From the NCBI GenBank assembly GCA_947069175.1, contig CAMTDV010000003.1, forward strand, positions 46,868,694 through 46,932,693: a stretch of DNA of 64,000 nt. Direction: 5' to 3'. The notes below the pieces were generated by a model, which ran no database searches, was not told the DNA's origin, and saw only the letters and a program-made list of their open reading frames with translations. The stretch comes from Scalesia atractyloides. Taxonomy: Eukaryota; Streptophyta; Magnoliopsida; Asterales; Asteraceae. This document shows positions 11,732-21,507 of the stretch, piece by piece (the stretch's first letter is position 1; every line of letters starts with the position of its first letter). The translations under genes and the position numbers were made by a program.

Positions 11732-11776
11732 TGCGTTGACCGTTGACCGTTGACCGTTGACCTGTTGACTTGTTGA
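11732..11776 (-). repeat. CGTTGAC short tandem repeat in the LTR
   Basis: Several GTTGACC units occur here. The other LTR of A (19930-19970) has fewer, and both LTRs of B carry a similar GGTCAAC run of differing length. Confidence 0.85.
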
Positions 11777-11800
11777 CCGGTTCGGTCAGTGACATAGTTT

Positions 11801-11876
11801 GCGCCGGGTGAGGCTCGAACCCGTGACCTCCCGTACGCGTGCACGCAACTCTACCAACTAAGCTACGTGTCTAACC
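11801..11876 (-). other. tRNA-like module 3 of the sense array (A, 3' LTR)
   Basis: The A-box TAGCTTAGTTGG (11854-11865) and B-box GGTTCGAGCC (11812-11821) lie 32 bp apart on the minus strand. The D-arm resembles a real tRNA; the anticodon and acceptor stems do not pair properly. A run of eight T on the minus strand follows about 80 bp downstream. It is not a functional tRNA gene. Confidence 0.7.
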
Positions 11877-11965
11877 CGAAATAATCTTGTTTTTAATTAT
11901 ATTTATATGCTAATTCGGTTTAACCAAAATTCTTTTAATTTCAAAAACATTTTAATTCAACGAAC

Positions 11966-12047
11966 CGGTGCCAGTGACGGGTTTCGAACTCGCGACGTGT
12001 GACTTAGTGTTGCACACAGTCCACCGCTGGACTGTGTGTCTAACCTG
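11966..12047 (-). other. tRNA-like module 2 of the sense array (A, 3' LTR)
   Basis: It carries an 11-bp perfect hairpin CACACAGTCCA/TGGACTGTGTG (12013-12038, loop of 4) in the D-arm position and the B-box-like GAGTTCGAAAC (11981-11991). TTTTT follows on the minus strand. Its start is about 170 bp from modules 1 and 3. Confidence 0.65.
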
Positions 12048-12136
12048 GTTATTATCTCGGTTTTTATTATACTTAATATCTAACTGAGTTAACCCGGTTT
12101 AGTTTTTAAACAAAAAGGCATTTTATTATATAAAGA

Positions 12137-12215
12137 GTGCGTGTATCAGGGATCGAACTCGGGACATGCGTATATGTTTTGCACACAGTCCACCGCTGGA
12201 CTGTGTGTCTAACCC
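12137..12215 (-). other. tRNA-like module 1 of the sense array (A, 3' LTR)
   Basis: It has the same 11-bp hairpin (12182-12207) and the B-box-like GAGTTCGATCCC (12149-12160). TTTTT lies on the minus strand about 25-30 bp downstream. Confidence 0.65.
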
Positions 12216-13059
12216 GTTCATTTTACTGGTTTTAAATAAACTTATAACTTAATTAACATCGTCTTCTTCATTCAATATTTACGTCGACTGAATCACTGAT
12301 CCATTTCTTGTTTTTACGATTATCAAACATTCCTAAGGTTAAAATAAAATAACAGAAACGGTGTTGGAAGTAACATACCGTAGGAATGATATATCACAGA
12401 ATTTCCGGCAAAAGCGTCGGCTCTGTTTTTGTGCTCTTCAACTGAACAAGACAATTAACTGTTTTGATTAGTCAATCGTGGAATTGAAGTGATAAACAAA
12501 CGTTAACAACGGGATTGAAGGTCCTTACCGTTTCACAGACGGAAATAAAGACTTTCAGGAAATTTCCGGCGAACTGGAATTAGTTGAATACAGCGCCTGA
12601 ATTCGATTTCAATTGAGAGGTTTAAGTTAGAAATAGCCTAACAATTGTTGAACTGCAATGATATTGAAAGATTTACCGTTTGAGGATGAATACGGTTTTC
12701 CAACGAAATTTGCAGAAAATTCCGGCGAGCTGATTTAAGCGTTCTGATGGTCTGAAAATGTGACGAAAGTGAAATGGGATGTTGGTATGATATTTCTGAG
12801 TCGCGAGAGTGGTCTTGAGTTGAAGTAATCTGAACTTGATTACTTTTCGGTTATAAAAACCGATAATGATGAGACTTGATGCTCAATCAATTCCGACTTG
12901 ATTAAAAATCGTCGGTGCATCGGTTATAAACTGAAAGTGCGAGTAAATAAGCGATTTGACGATTGATTTGCCGATTTCCGTTTCTTAGTTGGCGCAACCG
13001 GTTTAACCGAGTTTGTGTATAAATCTCATTTGTTTCCTAGAGATAACAGAAAACACAAA

Positions 13060-13139
13060 GTGGCGGAGTGGTGATGTAAGTGTGTGTTAAGTCGTTGGAT
13101 CCAGTTTTGGCTAACCCGGGTTCGAGTCCCGGCAGCAAC
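13060..13139 (+). other. tRNA-like module, antisense to A (3' LTR)
   Basis: A-box TGGCGGAGTGG (13061-13071) and B-box GGTTCGAGTCC (13119-13129). The T-arm CCGGG-TTCGAGT-CCCGG is perfect: a 5-bp stem with a 7-base loop. A run of eight T follows after about 4 bases. The length and long middle resemble a class II (Leu/Ser-type) tRNA, but the acceptor stem is not complementary, so a working tRNA is unlikely. Confidence 0.7.
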
Positions 13140-13323
13140 ATATTTTTTTTATTTATTTTGTTTTAACTTTTTATCAATTATAATTTTTATAGTTTAGTTT
13201 ATTTATTAATTATGTATCATTTTAAATCAAAATAATCATAAATATTCAACGTGACTTTTATAACTTGATATTCGATTACAAAACGGAGCGGGTTTTGAAA
13301 ACCCGTTTTTTACAAATGTTACA

Positions 13324-13340
13324 GTATCCCCTACTTTTAG
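13324..13340 (-). promoter_or_regulatory. Polypurine tract of element A
   Basis: On the minus strand AAAGTAGGGGATAC directly precedes the 3' LTR start TGTAACA. The same tract occurs in element B (40875-40891). Confidence 0.85.
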
Positions 13341-13357
13341 GAATTTCGTCCCGAAAT

Positions 13358-16300
13358 TTAAGTAGTTGAAGTAGTAGGAAAAAGATGCGGGTATTTTTCG
13401 CGCATTGAGTCTTCACGTTCCCAAGTAAACTCAGGTCCCCGTTTCGACTCACAGCGTACCCTAACAATTGCAATGCGACTTCGTCGTAGACGTTTCTCTC
13501 CGAAGTCCATGATCTCTACAGATCTTTCAATAAAATGCATAGATTCATCAATCTGAATATCTTCCAGCGGAATGTGGAGGTTCTCATCAGCGAGGCATTT
13601 CTTCAAGTTCGACACGTGGAATGTGGGATGAATCCTGTTGAGTTCTTCTGGTAGATCAAGCTTGTATGCTACAGGACCTACTCTTTCGAGTATCTTGAAA
13701 GGTCCTACGTAACGTGGTGCTAGCTTGCCCTTTTGACCAAAACGAACTACTCCCTTCCACGGTGATACTTTTAAAAGTACATGATCACCAATGTTAAACT
13801 CTAAGGGCTTCCGTCGTTTATCTGCATAACTCTTTTGACAACTTTGAGCCGCTAGAAGATTGTTTCGAATTTGTTGGATCTTGTCTGTGGTTTCTTGGAT
13901 CAATTCTGGACCAGTAATTTGAGCTTCCCCAATTTCGTGCCAACATACAGGAGATCGGTCCTTACGACCATATAAGGCTTCAAAAGGTGCCATGCCGATG
14001 CTTGAATGATAGCTGTTGTTGTACGAAAATTCAACTAATGGTAGGTGGGCGTCCCAATTTCCCTTGAAGTCTATGACACATACTCGAAGCATATCTTCAA
14101 GAGTTTGAATGATGCGCTCAGACTGTCCATCAGTTTGAGGATGATAGGTGGTACTGAGATCTAATCGCGTGCCCATAGCGGATTGTACTGCTTGCCATGT
14201 CCGTGAAATGAAACGACCATCACGGTCAGAAATAATGCTTAACGGTACCCCATGTCGGCTTACGATTTCGTTGATATAAATACGAGCAAGCTTTTCGTTC
14301 TTGAAATCTTCGCGGATAGGAATAAAGTGAGCTGATTTTGTAAGTCGGTCTATAATTACCCATATAGTGTCATACCCACCAGAAGTGCGAGGTAACCCGG
14401 TAATGAAATCCATGGTTATATTTTCCCACTTCCATACAGGTATTTCTGGTTGGACTAGGAGTCCTGAGGGTCTTTGGTGTTCAGCCTTCACCTTGGAACA
14501 TGTAAGGCACTTGGAAACAAAAACGGCAATATCCTTCTTCATTCCAGGCCACCAATAGGTGTATCGTAGGTCTTGATACATCTTATCAGCTCCTGGGTGT
14601 ATAGAATATCGCGTTTTGTGAGCTTCATTCATAAGAATTTCACGAAGATTGTTGTGGTTAGGAATCCAGATACGATCTAGGTAGTACAGAATACCATCAG
14701 ATTTAGTTTCAATTTTTAACTCAGCTCCACAGGACATCTCCTTTCGTACATCTTCTTCCGTTATTGAAACGTGTTGGGCTTCTCGAATTTGATCTTTAAT
14801 GTCGGTTATAATTTGTGAACATAGAAGACGAATGGAGTTCGCATAACCCTTTCGACTAAGTGCATCAGCCACCACATTTGCTTTACCAGGGTGGCATCTA
14901 ATTTCACAGTCATAGTCATTTAGAAGTTCGACCCATCTTCGTTGCCTCATGTTTAACTCCTTTTTATTGAAGATATGTTGAAGACTCTTGTGGTTAGTGT
15001 ATATTTCACACTTTGTACCATAGAGATAATGTCTCCATATCTTAAGAGCGAACACAACGGCTCCAAGTTCTAGGTCATGAGTGGTGTAGTTCTTTTCATG
15101 TGTCTTGAGTTGTCTCGAAGCATAAGCTATGACTTTTCCTCTTTGCATTAGAACGCAGCCTAATCCTTGCCCTGACGCGTCGCAATAGACTACAAAATCA
15201 TCACAACCTTCAGGAAGAGTGAGGATTGGTGCATCACAAAGTTTTTGTTTAAGAGTTTGAAAGGCTTCTTCTTGCTTGGGTCCCCATATGAAAGGTTTTC
15301 CCTTATGAGTTAAAGCCGTGAGTGGTACATCAATGCGAGAGAAGTTTGAAATGAACCGACGATAATAGCCATCTAGACCAAGAAAAGATCTTACTTCAGT
15401 TGGTGTACGTGGAGCTTTCCATTCTTGTACCGCTTTGATCTTTGAAGGGTCGACATGTATTCCCTTGTCATTGACTACATGCCCGAGGAATTGCACCTCT
15501 TTTAACCAGAATTCACATTTGGAGAATTTGGCATAAAGCTTTTCCTTTTCTAGAAGTGCAAGGATGAGTCGAAGATGACGCTCATGATCAGATTTAGATT
15601 TTGAATAAATAAGAATATCGTCGATGAAGACTATAACAAATCGATCAAGATAAGGTTTGCAGACTCTGCTCATTAGGTCCATGAAGACAGCTAGTGCGTT
15701 GGTTAAACCAAATGGCATAACCATGAATTCATAGTGGCCATAACGAGTTCGAAAAGAAGTCTTAGGGACGTCTTCTTCATGCACTCTAAGTTGATGATAG
15801 CCAGATCGAAGGTCGATTTTTGAAAAGCAGCTGGCACCTTGTAGTTGGTCAAGAAGATCATCAATGCGAGGTAAAGGATAGCGATTCTTGATTGTTAACT
15901 TGTTGAGCTCTCTGTAGTCGATGCACATACGAAACGATCCATCTTTCTTCTTTACAAAAAGAACAGGTGCACCCCAAGGCGACGAGCTAGGACGTATGAA
16001 TCCCTTGTCACTCAACTCTTGTAATTGATTGGCTAGCTCTTGCATTTCAGAAGGGGCTAACCTATAAGGAGACTTTGCAACTGGTGTAGCACCAGGTATA
16101 AGATCAATACGGAATTCGACGTCTCTAACTGGAGGAAGTCCTGAAATGTCGTCAGGAAAAACTTGTGGGAAGTCTTTTACTTCAGGAATGTCTTCAAGTT
16201 TCTTCTCCATGGTTCCCTTTTTGATGATATGAGCTAAAAACGCGACATAATTCTTGCGAAGATATTTTTGAGCTTGGAGACAAGACATTAAGCTGAGCCC

Positions 16301-17005
16301 TTTCGACGAGGTTTCTCCAATGATTCGAAGAGTCTGACCGTTTGAAAGAGGAATACGAATAAATTTTTCACGACATACAACTTCTGCCTGATGCTGACTG
16401 AGCCAATCCATACCGATTATGATATCAAAACTTCCCAGCTTCATAGGTATAAGGTCGACTGAGAAATCGTGATCGTTTAAGGTGAGTGTACAGTTGCGTA
16501 TAATAGAGTTTAATGAAACTGGTTTCCCGTCCGCAACTTCTACCGTTATGGATTCCGTGAGCTTATCCCAATTTTTGCTTAAGATAGGTTCAAATTCTAA
16601 AGACACAAAACTTCTATCCGCACCAGTATCAAATAATATAGATGCATATCTACCATTTATAAGGAACGTACCGTTAACCACATTGCAGTCAGCTCTGGCA
16701 TGGTTAGCGTTGATATTGAAAGCTCTCCGTCTTGCAGGTGGAGGAGCTTGGTTTGCTTGATTCACCGGGTTGGCTTGGGCCTGGGCATGAATAATATTAA
16801 CCAACCTTGGACAAGTGTTTCTGAAATGGCTCGGGTCACCACAATTGTAGCAAGCCCGCATTGGTTGACCCATAGGATAATTGGGCTGGTAATATGTTTG
16901 GGCTAAATGTTGGGTGGGTGGTAATAGTAGGGGTTGTTGGGCTTGGCCCATTAATTGTTGGTGGGTTTGGGTTAAAGGTTGGTGGCGGTTCGTTCGTTGA
17001 GGCAT
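13358..17005 (-). CDS. pol: Gypsy A Pol polyprotein (protease-RT-RNase H-integrase), open over 1215 codons
   Basis: It encodes the enzymes that copy and integrate the element. From the ATG at 17005 (an internal Met; the frame runs on upstream as the C-terminal part of Gag): zinc knuckle CYNCGDPSHFRNTC (residues 52-65), protease with DTGA (126-129), RT with YRELNKLTIKNRYPLPRID and catalytic FIDDIL (about 460), RNase H (about 600-730), integrase HHCC finger (about 795-840), D-D-E residues in IIDRLTKSAHF, SDRDGRF and DGQSER, then a chromodomain-like tail (HPTFHVSNLKK to WEREDSMREKYPHLF). RNase H reads YTNHKSL where the family has YTDHKSL, an Asp-to-Asn change at a likely catalytic position. There is no internal stop. 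Length is normal for a chromovirus pol. The opposite-strand ORFs are shadows. Confidence 0.95.
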   Translation of the reverse strand: MPQRTNRHQPLTQTHQQLMGQAQQPLLLPPTQHLAQTYYQPNYPMGQPMRACYNCGDPSHFRNTCPRLVNIIHAQAQANPVNQANQAPPPARRRAFNINANHARADCNVVNGTFLINGRYASILFDTGADRSFVSLEFEPILSKNWDKLTESITVEVADGKPVSLNSIIRNCTLTLNDHDFSVDLIPMKLGSFDIIIGMDWLSQHQAEVVCREKFIRIPLSNGQTLRIIGETSSKGLSLMSCLQAQKYLRKNYVAFLAHIIKKGTMEKKLEDIPEVKDFPQVFPDDISGLPPVRDVEFRIDLIPGATPVAKSPYRLAPSEMQELANQLQELSDKGFIRPSSSPWGAPVLFVKKKDGSFRMCIDYRELNKLTIKNRYPLPRIDDLLDQLQGASCFSKIDLRSGYHQLRVHEEDVPKTSFRTRYGHYEFMVMPFGLTNALAVFMDLMSRVCKPYLDRFVIVFIDDILIYSKSKSDHERHLRLILALLEKEKLYAKFSKCEFWLKEVQFLGHVVNDKGIHVDPSKIKAVQEWKAPRTPTEVRSFLGLDGYYRRFISNFSRIDVPLTALTHKGKPFIWGPKQEEAFQTLKQKLCDAPILTLPEGCDDFVVYCDASGQGLGCVLMQRGKVIAYASRQLKTHEKNYTTHDLELGAVVFALKIWRHYLYGTKCEIYTNHKSLQHIFNKKELNMRQRRWVELLNDYDCEIRCHPGKANVVADALSRKGYANSIRLLCSQIITDIKDQIREAQHVSITEEDVRKEMSCGAELKIETKSDGILYYLDRIWIPNHNNLREILMNEAHKTRYSIHPGADKMYQDLRYTYWWPGMKKDIAVFVSKCLTCSKVKAEHQRPSGLLVQPEIPVWKWENITMDFITGLPRTSGGYDTIWVIIDRLTKSAHFIPIREDFKNEKLARIYINEIVSRHGVPLSIISDRDGRFISRTWQAVQSAMGTRLDLSTTYHPQTDGQSERIIQTLEDMLRVCVIDFKGNWDAHLPLVEFSYNNSYHSSIGMAPFEALYGRKDRSPVCWHEIGEAQITGPELIQETTDKIQQIRNNLLAAQSCQKSYADKRRKPLEFNIGDHVLLKVSPWKGVVRFGQKGKLAPRYVGPFKILERVGPVAYKLDLPEELNRIHPTFHVSNLKKCLADENLHIPLEDIQIDESMHFIERSVEIMDFGEKRLRRSRIAIVRVRCESKRGPEFTWEREDSMREKYPHLFPTTSTT

Positions 17006-18030
17006 GCGGCAGGTTTGAATAGTATGACCTGCGCGACTGCAGCCGGTGCAATATTGGCAAGGATGATCAGGGGAATGGTGATATTGGAAACGGTTACATT
17101 TTGGTAACGGGCCAGTGTAAGGTCTTCTGTATGGTGCAGGTGAAGGAGTGACTTGAGTAATGGGTGCAGCAGGAATAGGGGAGTTGGTTTGAGTAACTGC
17201 AAAATTTCTGGTGTTGCGCTTCCTCTTGTTAGCAAACTTAGAGGAAGAGATGGGATGGTTTGAAGTTTGACCCTCAACAGGGGCTTTCTTTTTTTCTTCC
17301 TTGAACTTCCCTTACGAATTCGGTTCTCGGTCAGTTCAGTTGCTAGCTCCATAGCAGCTTCAAGTGTTACTGGTGAAACGCTGAGAACTGAATCTTGGAT
17401 TTTCGAGGGAAGTCCCCGAATATAATGCTCGATCAGACGATAGGTTGGGGTAAACAAATTTGGAACCATTTGGTTCAACTCCAAGAACCTCTTGTTATAG
17501 GTGGTGTGGTCACCCTCCTTTTGCTTTAGAGAATGAAATTCGTCCTCCAGCTTTTTAATTTCACTCCTAGGACAGAAACGCCTAGTCATGATTTCCCTTA
17601 ACTCCTCCCAAGTTAAGGCCATTGCATCTTCAGTTCCCCTCTTCCCTTTCTCAGTATTCCACCAAGTGAGAACTACCCCAAATAGTCTCCCGGTAGCGTA
17701 TCGAACCTTGCGATCCTCAGGACAATCGCAGTTTAGAAAGGTGTTTTCCATCTCCTCGAACGAATGTAGGAGAGCAGTGACACCCTCGGTCCCTTCAAAT
17801 TTAGGAGGATCACAAGACTTGAAATGTTTGTATGAACACTTGCTGGTAGGAGGGTTGTCGATGTTCTGGTCATGTTGTTGGGGAGGGTTAGTAGGATTTG
17901 TAGCGAGGGCTTGTTGTACTTGGACCACAATGTCAGGCAGTATCGTGGCCATTTGTTTCGCGATCTGTGTGGCCAAGCGTTCCTGAGACCTTCCGGATCT
18001 TTTACCCCTTCGTTGATGTCTAGACGACAT
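16972..18030 (-). pseudogene. gag: Gypsy A gag, frameshifted
   Basis: This is the capsid protein N-terminal part. The ATG at 18030 (MSSRHQRRGKRSG) matches the start of B's Gag (MSSNLTRRKMRAG). The retrotransposon-gag domain covers about residues 65-230, with the conserved LTWWNTEKGKRG and RRFCPRSEIKKLEDEF. Compared with B, one base is missing near 17305-17315. After that the ORF reads an unrelated frame to its stop at 16972, while the true Gag sequence continues in the pol frame (YTGPLPKCNRFQYHH, CTGCSRAGHTIQTC, then the second knuckle). In the undamaged element gag and pol were therefore probably one continuous reading frame. Confidence 0.9.
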
Positions 18031-18037
18031 CTACATG

Positions 18038-18824
18038 ATCATACAATGAGAAGATTGTGAGTTTATGGTGTCTTTTTAGGTGTCATGTGTCTTTAAGAAA
18101 ATGAAAATAACATAAATATCAATAATGCAACTACATCTATAGAATGTCTTGGGTTTGCTCATGTTGGGCCTCAAATGTCTCCCATACCTTCACCTATATA
18201 GTCATGTGGGCCCCCATGGCTATTGGCTTGGTAGGATTCACATTAGTATTGGCAATTTAACACTCGCATCACCCGAATGCAAACCACAAAATATGTTCAT
18301 GAGATGTTTGGTCGGAACGTGTCCAGGTGTAGACACAATGACAACTCAAAGTGGGGTTAGCTCACACGACGTTTGGTATAGCATGCTTTGGCCTAATAGG
18401 TACTTCGTACTCTCATCGTTAGTCCCCAGGTAGGCAAACTGATCCTTTATTTTGGATTTATATGAATGCCAGCCTAGACAGGACGTTCTGACTACCGGTA
18501 CTGGTACCCTTCCAGTTACTACATGCCCGTCATGAGAACTCACTTTGATGAGATTTGAAAACACAAAAATCATTGTAAAAGCAATCACGATGTGGTGTGT
18601 GCTTTCATGGATGTGATATGTTATGAGTATATGATTCGTGATAAGCATTATATAATAATACATACTTATGAACATGCTTGCATAATATTGAATGTAACAT
18701 TTAACATAAAACATATAAACATCATGAGATTTGGCATGTAACACACAAAAATCTTATAAGTTTCTAATCAACTATAGTATAGGCTCTAAGGGTCTAATAA
18801 CCTATCCTATATCCCTATAGTCAT
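18038..18824 (-). other. 5' leader of element A
   Basis: Non-coding region between primer site and gag. It matches the leader of B (36777-37541) in several blocks, for example the region around 18300-18520 versus 37030-37260 and the block around GGGGGCCCACATGA. Shared leaders are where packaging and dimerisation signals usually lie. The ORFs here are not supported as genes. Confidence 0.75.
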
Positions 18825-18837
18825 GGCTCTGATACCA
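18825..18837 (-). promoter_or_regulatory. Primer-binding site of element A (tRNA-iMet)
   Basis: On the minus strand TGGTATCAGAGCC lies three bases inside the 5' LTR. It matches the 3' end of initiator methionine tRNA and is identical to B's. Confidence 0.95.
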
Positions 18838-19316
18838 ATCTGTCACACCCCGACCCGCAGCGGAATAAGAGTCGGGGCATAATTGGGTTATCACCAAAGC
18901 TCATGACATTTACTAATATGTTTCATATTTAATAAAGTCAAAGTTACATTTCCAAATATCCAAACATGTTCATACAATACAAAGAAAATAAACCAAACAT
19001 AACAATCCCAACTCTAAATCATTTTATTCTTTTAGTCCAATCCTATGTGTTCCTAGCTGCTGCTGGTTCACCTGTGTCATGTGTAAAAATGGGGGTTTTT
19101 TTGGGTCAACATAAGTTGGCGAGTGAACCTTATTAGATAAACATTTATTAATGAATTACTTGTTAGTTTATCAATGAAAAATTGTGCATTATCATAAATG
19201 AGCAAATGTAAATAATCAAGAAGTGGCAAATAGCAATCATAACTATAAAATACAATAACATATGATAGCATACATTAACATACCAACAACATACGATAAA
19301 TAACATAAATGCTGTG

Positions 19317-19410
19317 CGATCAAAGCTCAATCAAACGGAGCCGATCGTATTGCATGTACTGAAAATGAAAATGTCTGTGCGATCAAGGCTCAATCAAACG
19401 GAGCCGATCG
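19317..19410 (-). repeat. Two copies of the family-A LTR hairpin (5' LTR)
   Basis: Copies at 19317-19347 and 19380-19410, equivalent to 11120-11150 and 11183-11213. Confidence 0.8.
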
Positions 19411-19982
19411 TATGTGGGCACGCCAGGTTCAACCTCATAATGAAATGGGGAACATGCTCAACGCTCATAATGTAATGGGGAGCGGCGGCCTATGAAATTG
19501 CATGTACTGAAAATAATAAATTGCATCCAACAATAACTACACAACAGAAACAAACTGAATACACATGTTCATGATATGATGTATGCACAATGGTTTAATT
19601 ATAATATATATAACAAGACACATAATACACACCAAAACGTGATTAAAACGGGGAATTTGTAAAGATTCACTCACATTGGTTGCGTTGGATTGGAGATGGT
19701 GAGATGCGCACGAATTAGATGAGCGGAACAACGAGAAATACTAACCCAAATAATAACGGAAAAATATATTAAATGAGTGGATTTTATTAAGGATTTTAAT
19801 GAACTTTTTAGATATATTTTTGTGAGTTTAAGGCTATTTTCTATCTTTAAAAATGTTATTTTTAAGTATTTTTAATTGATTTTTAAATTAAATTAAATAA
19901 ATAAAAATAAAAAAAAAATTGTTTATTTTGCGTTGACCGTTGACCTGTTGACTTGTAGACCGGTTCGGTCAGTGACCTAGTT

Positions 19983-20055
19983 TGCACCGGGTGAGGCTCG
20001 AACCCGAGACCTCCCGTACGCGTGCACGCAGCTCACCAACTGAGCTACGTGTCTA
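19983..20055 (-). other. tRNA-like module 3 of the sense array (A, 5' LTR)
   Basis: Same as 11801-11876, with the D-arm GCTCAGTTGGTGAGC and B-box GGTTCGAGCC. A long T-run lies downstream on the minus strand. Confidence 0.7.
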
Positions 20056-20149
20056 ACCCGAAATAATCTTGTTTTTAATTATATTTATATGCTAATTCGG
20101 TTTAACCAAAATTCTTTTAATTTCAAAAACATTTTAATTCAACGAACCG

Positions 20150-20226
20150 GTGCCAGTGACGGGTTTCGAACTCGCGACGTGTGACTTAGTGTTGCACACA
20201 GTCCACCGCTGGACTGTGTGTCTAAC
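20150..20226 (-). other. tRNA-like module 2 of the sense array (A, 5' LTR)
   Basis: Same as 11966-12047; the 11-bp hairpin and B-box-like core are intact. Confidence 0.65.
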
Positions 20227-20316
20227 CTGGTTATTATCTCAGTTTTTATTATACTTAATCTAACTGAGTTAACCCGGTTTAGTTTTTAAACAAAAAGGCA
20301 TTTTATTATATAAGGA

Positions 20317-20395
20317 GTGCGTGTATCAGGGATCGAACTCGGGACATGCGTATATGTTTTGCACACAGTCCACCGCTGGACTGTGTGTCTAACCC
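20317..20395 (-). other. tRNA-like module 1 of the sense array (A, 5' LTR)
   Basis: Same as 12137-12215; the 11-bp hairpin and GAGTTCGATCCC are intact. Confidence 0.65.
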
Positions 20396-21239
20396 GTTCA
20401 TTTTACTGGTTTTAAATAAACTTATAACTTAATTAACATCGTCTTCTTCATTCAATATTTCCGTCGACTGAATCACTGATCCATTTCTTGTTTTTACGAT
20501 TATCAAACATTCCTAAGGTTAAAATAAAATGACCGAAACGGTGTTGGAAGTAACATACCGTAGGAATGATATATCACAGAATTTCCGGCAAAAGCGTCGG
20601 CTCTGTTTTTGTGCTCTTCAACTGAACAAGACAATTAACTGTTTTGATTAGTCAATCATGGAATTGAAGTGATAAACAAACGTTAACAGCGGGATTGAAG
20701 GTCCTTACCGTTTCACAGATGGAAATAAAGACTTTCAGGAAATTTCCGGCGAACTGGAATTAGTTGAATACAGCGCCTGAATTCGATTTCAATTGAGAGG
20801 TTTAAGTTAGAAATAGCCTAACAATTGTTGAACTGCAATGATATTGAAAGATTTACCATTTGAGGATGAATACAGTTTTCCAGCGAAATTTGCAGAAAAT
20901 TCCGGCGAGCTGATTTAAGCGTTCTGATGGTCTGAGAATGTGACGAAAGTGAAATGGGATGTTGGTATGATATTTCTGAGTCCGAGAGTGGTCTTGAGTT
21001 GAAGTAATCTGAACTTGATTACTTTTCGGTTATAAAAACCGATAATGATGAGACTTGATGCTCAATCAATTCCGACTTGATTAAAAATCGTCGGTGCATC
21101 GGTTATAAACTGAAAGTGCGAGTAAATAAGCGATTTGACGATTGATTTGCCGATTTCCGTTTCTCAGTTGGCGCAACCGGTTTAACCGAGTTTGTGTATA
21201 AATCTCATTTGTTTCCTAGAGATAACAGAAAACACAAAG

Positions 21240-21319
21240 TGGCGGAGTGGTGATGCAAGTGTGTGTTAAGTCGTTGGATCCAGTTTTGGCTGACCCGGGT
21301 TCGAGTCCCGGCAGCAACA
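21240..21319 (+). other. tRNA-like module, antisense to A (5' LTR)
   Basis: Same as 13060-13139. TGGCGGAGTGG, the perfect T-arm and the following T-run are all kept. Confidence 0.7.
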
Positions 21320-21502
21320 TATTTTTTTTATTTATTTTGTTTTAACTTTTTATCAATTATAATTTTTATAGTTTAGTTTATTTATTAATTATGTATCATT
21401 TTAAATCAAAATAATCATAAATATTCAACGTGACTTTTATAACTTGATATTCGATTACAAAACGGAGCGGGTTTTGAAAACCCATTTTTTACAAATGTTA
21501 CA

Positions 21503-21507
21503 CTTGA
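21503..21507. repeat. TSD (right) of element A: CTTGA
   Basis: Identical to 10638-10642. Confidence 0.95.

Larger units (their letters stand above)
10643..13323 (-). mobile_element. 3' LTR of element A
   Basis: On the minus strand it runs from TGTAACATTTG (13323) to GGATGTGACA (10643). It contains four tRNA-like modules, two hairpin copies (11120-11150 and 11183-11213), a CGTTGAC run and the shared CTCGCCAAC signature. No protein-coding content is supported; ORFs such as 10845-11072 are non-coding noise repeated in both LTRs. Confidence 0.95.
10643..21502 (-). mobile_element. Complete Ty3/Gypsy element A (10.86 kb), chromovirus-like
   Basis: It has two LTRs (2681 and 2662 bp), a tRNA-iMet primer site, a leader, gag, pol with order protease-RT-RNase H-integrase-chromodomain-like tail, a polypurine tract, and perfect CTTGA duplications. 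The domain order, primer and long LTRs fit a Tekay/Del-type chromovirus, though that clade name is my inference. The LTRs differ by scattered substitutions and a shortened CGTTGAC run, so the insertion looks fairly recent. Autonomous activity of this copy is doubtful because of a gag frameshift and a changed RNase H residue. It is the likely class of helper for element B. Confidence 0.95.
18841..21502 (-). mobile_element. 5' LTR of element A
   Basis: It runs on the minus strand from 21502 (TGTAACATTTG) to 18841 (GGTGTGACA). It is near-identical to the 3' LTR and keeps all four tRNA-like modules and both hairpins. The promoter was not pinpointed. Confidence 0.95.

Noticed and set aside
17588..17986. 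132-codon plus-strand ORF
   Set aside because: It is antisense to the conserved gag domain of A; B's gag gives a similar shadow at 37736-38014.
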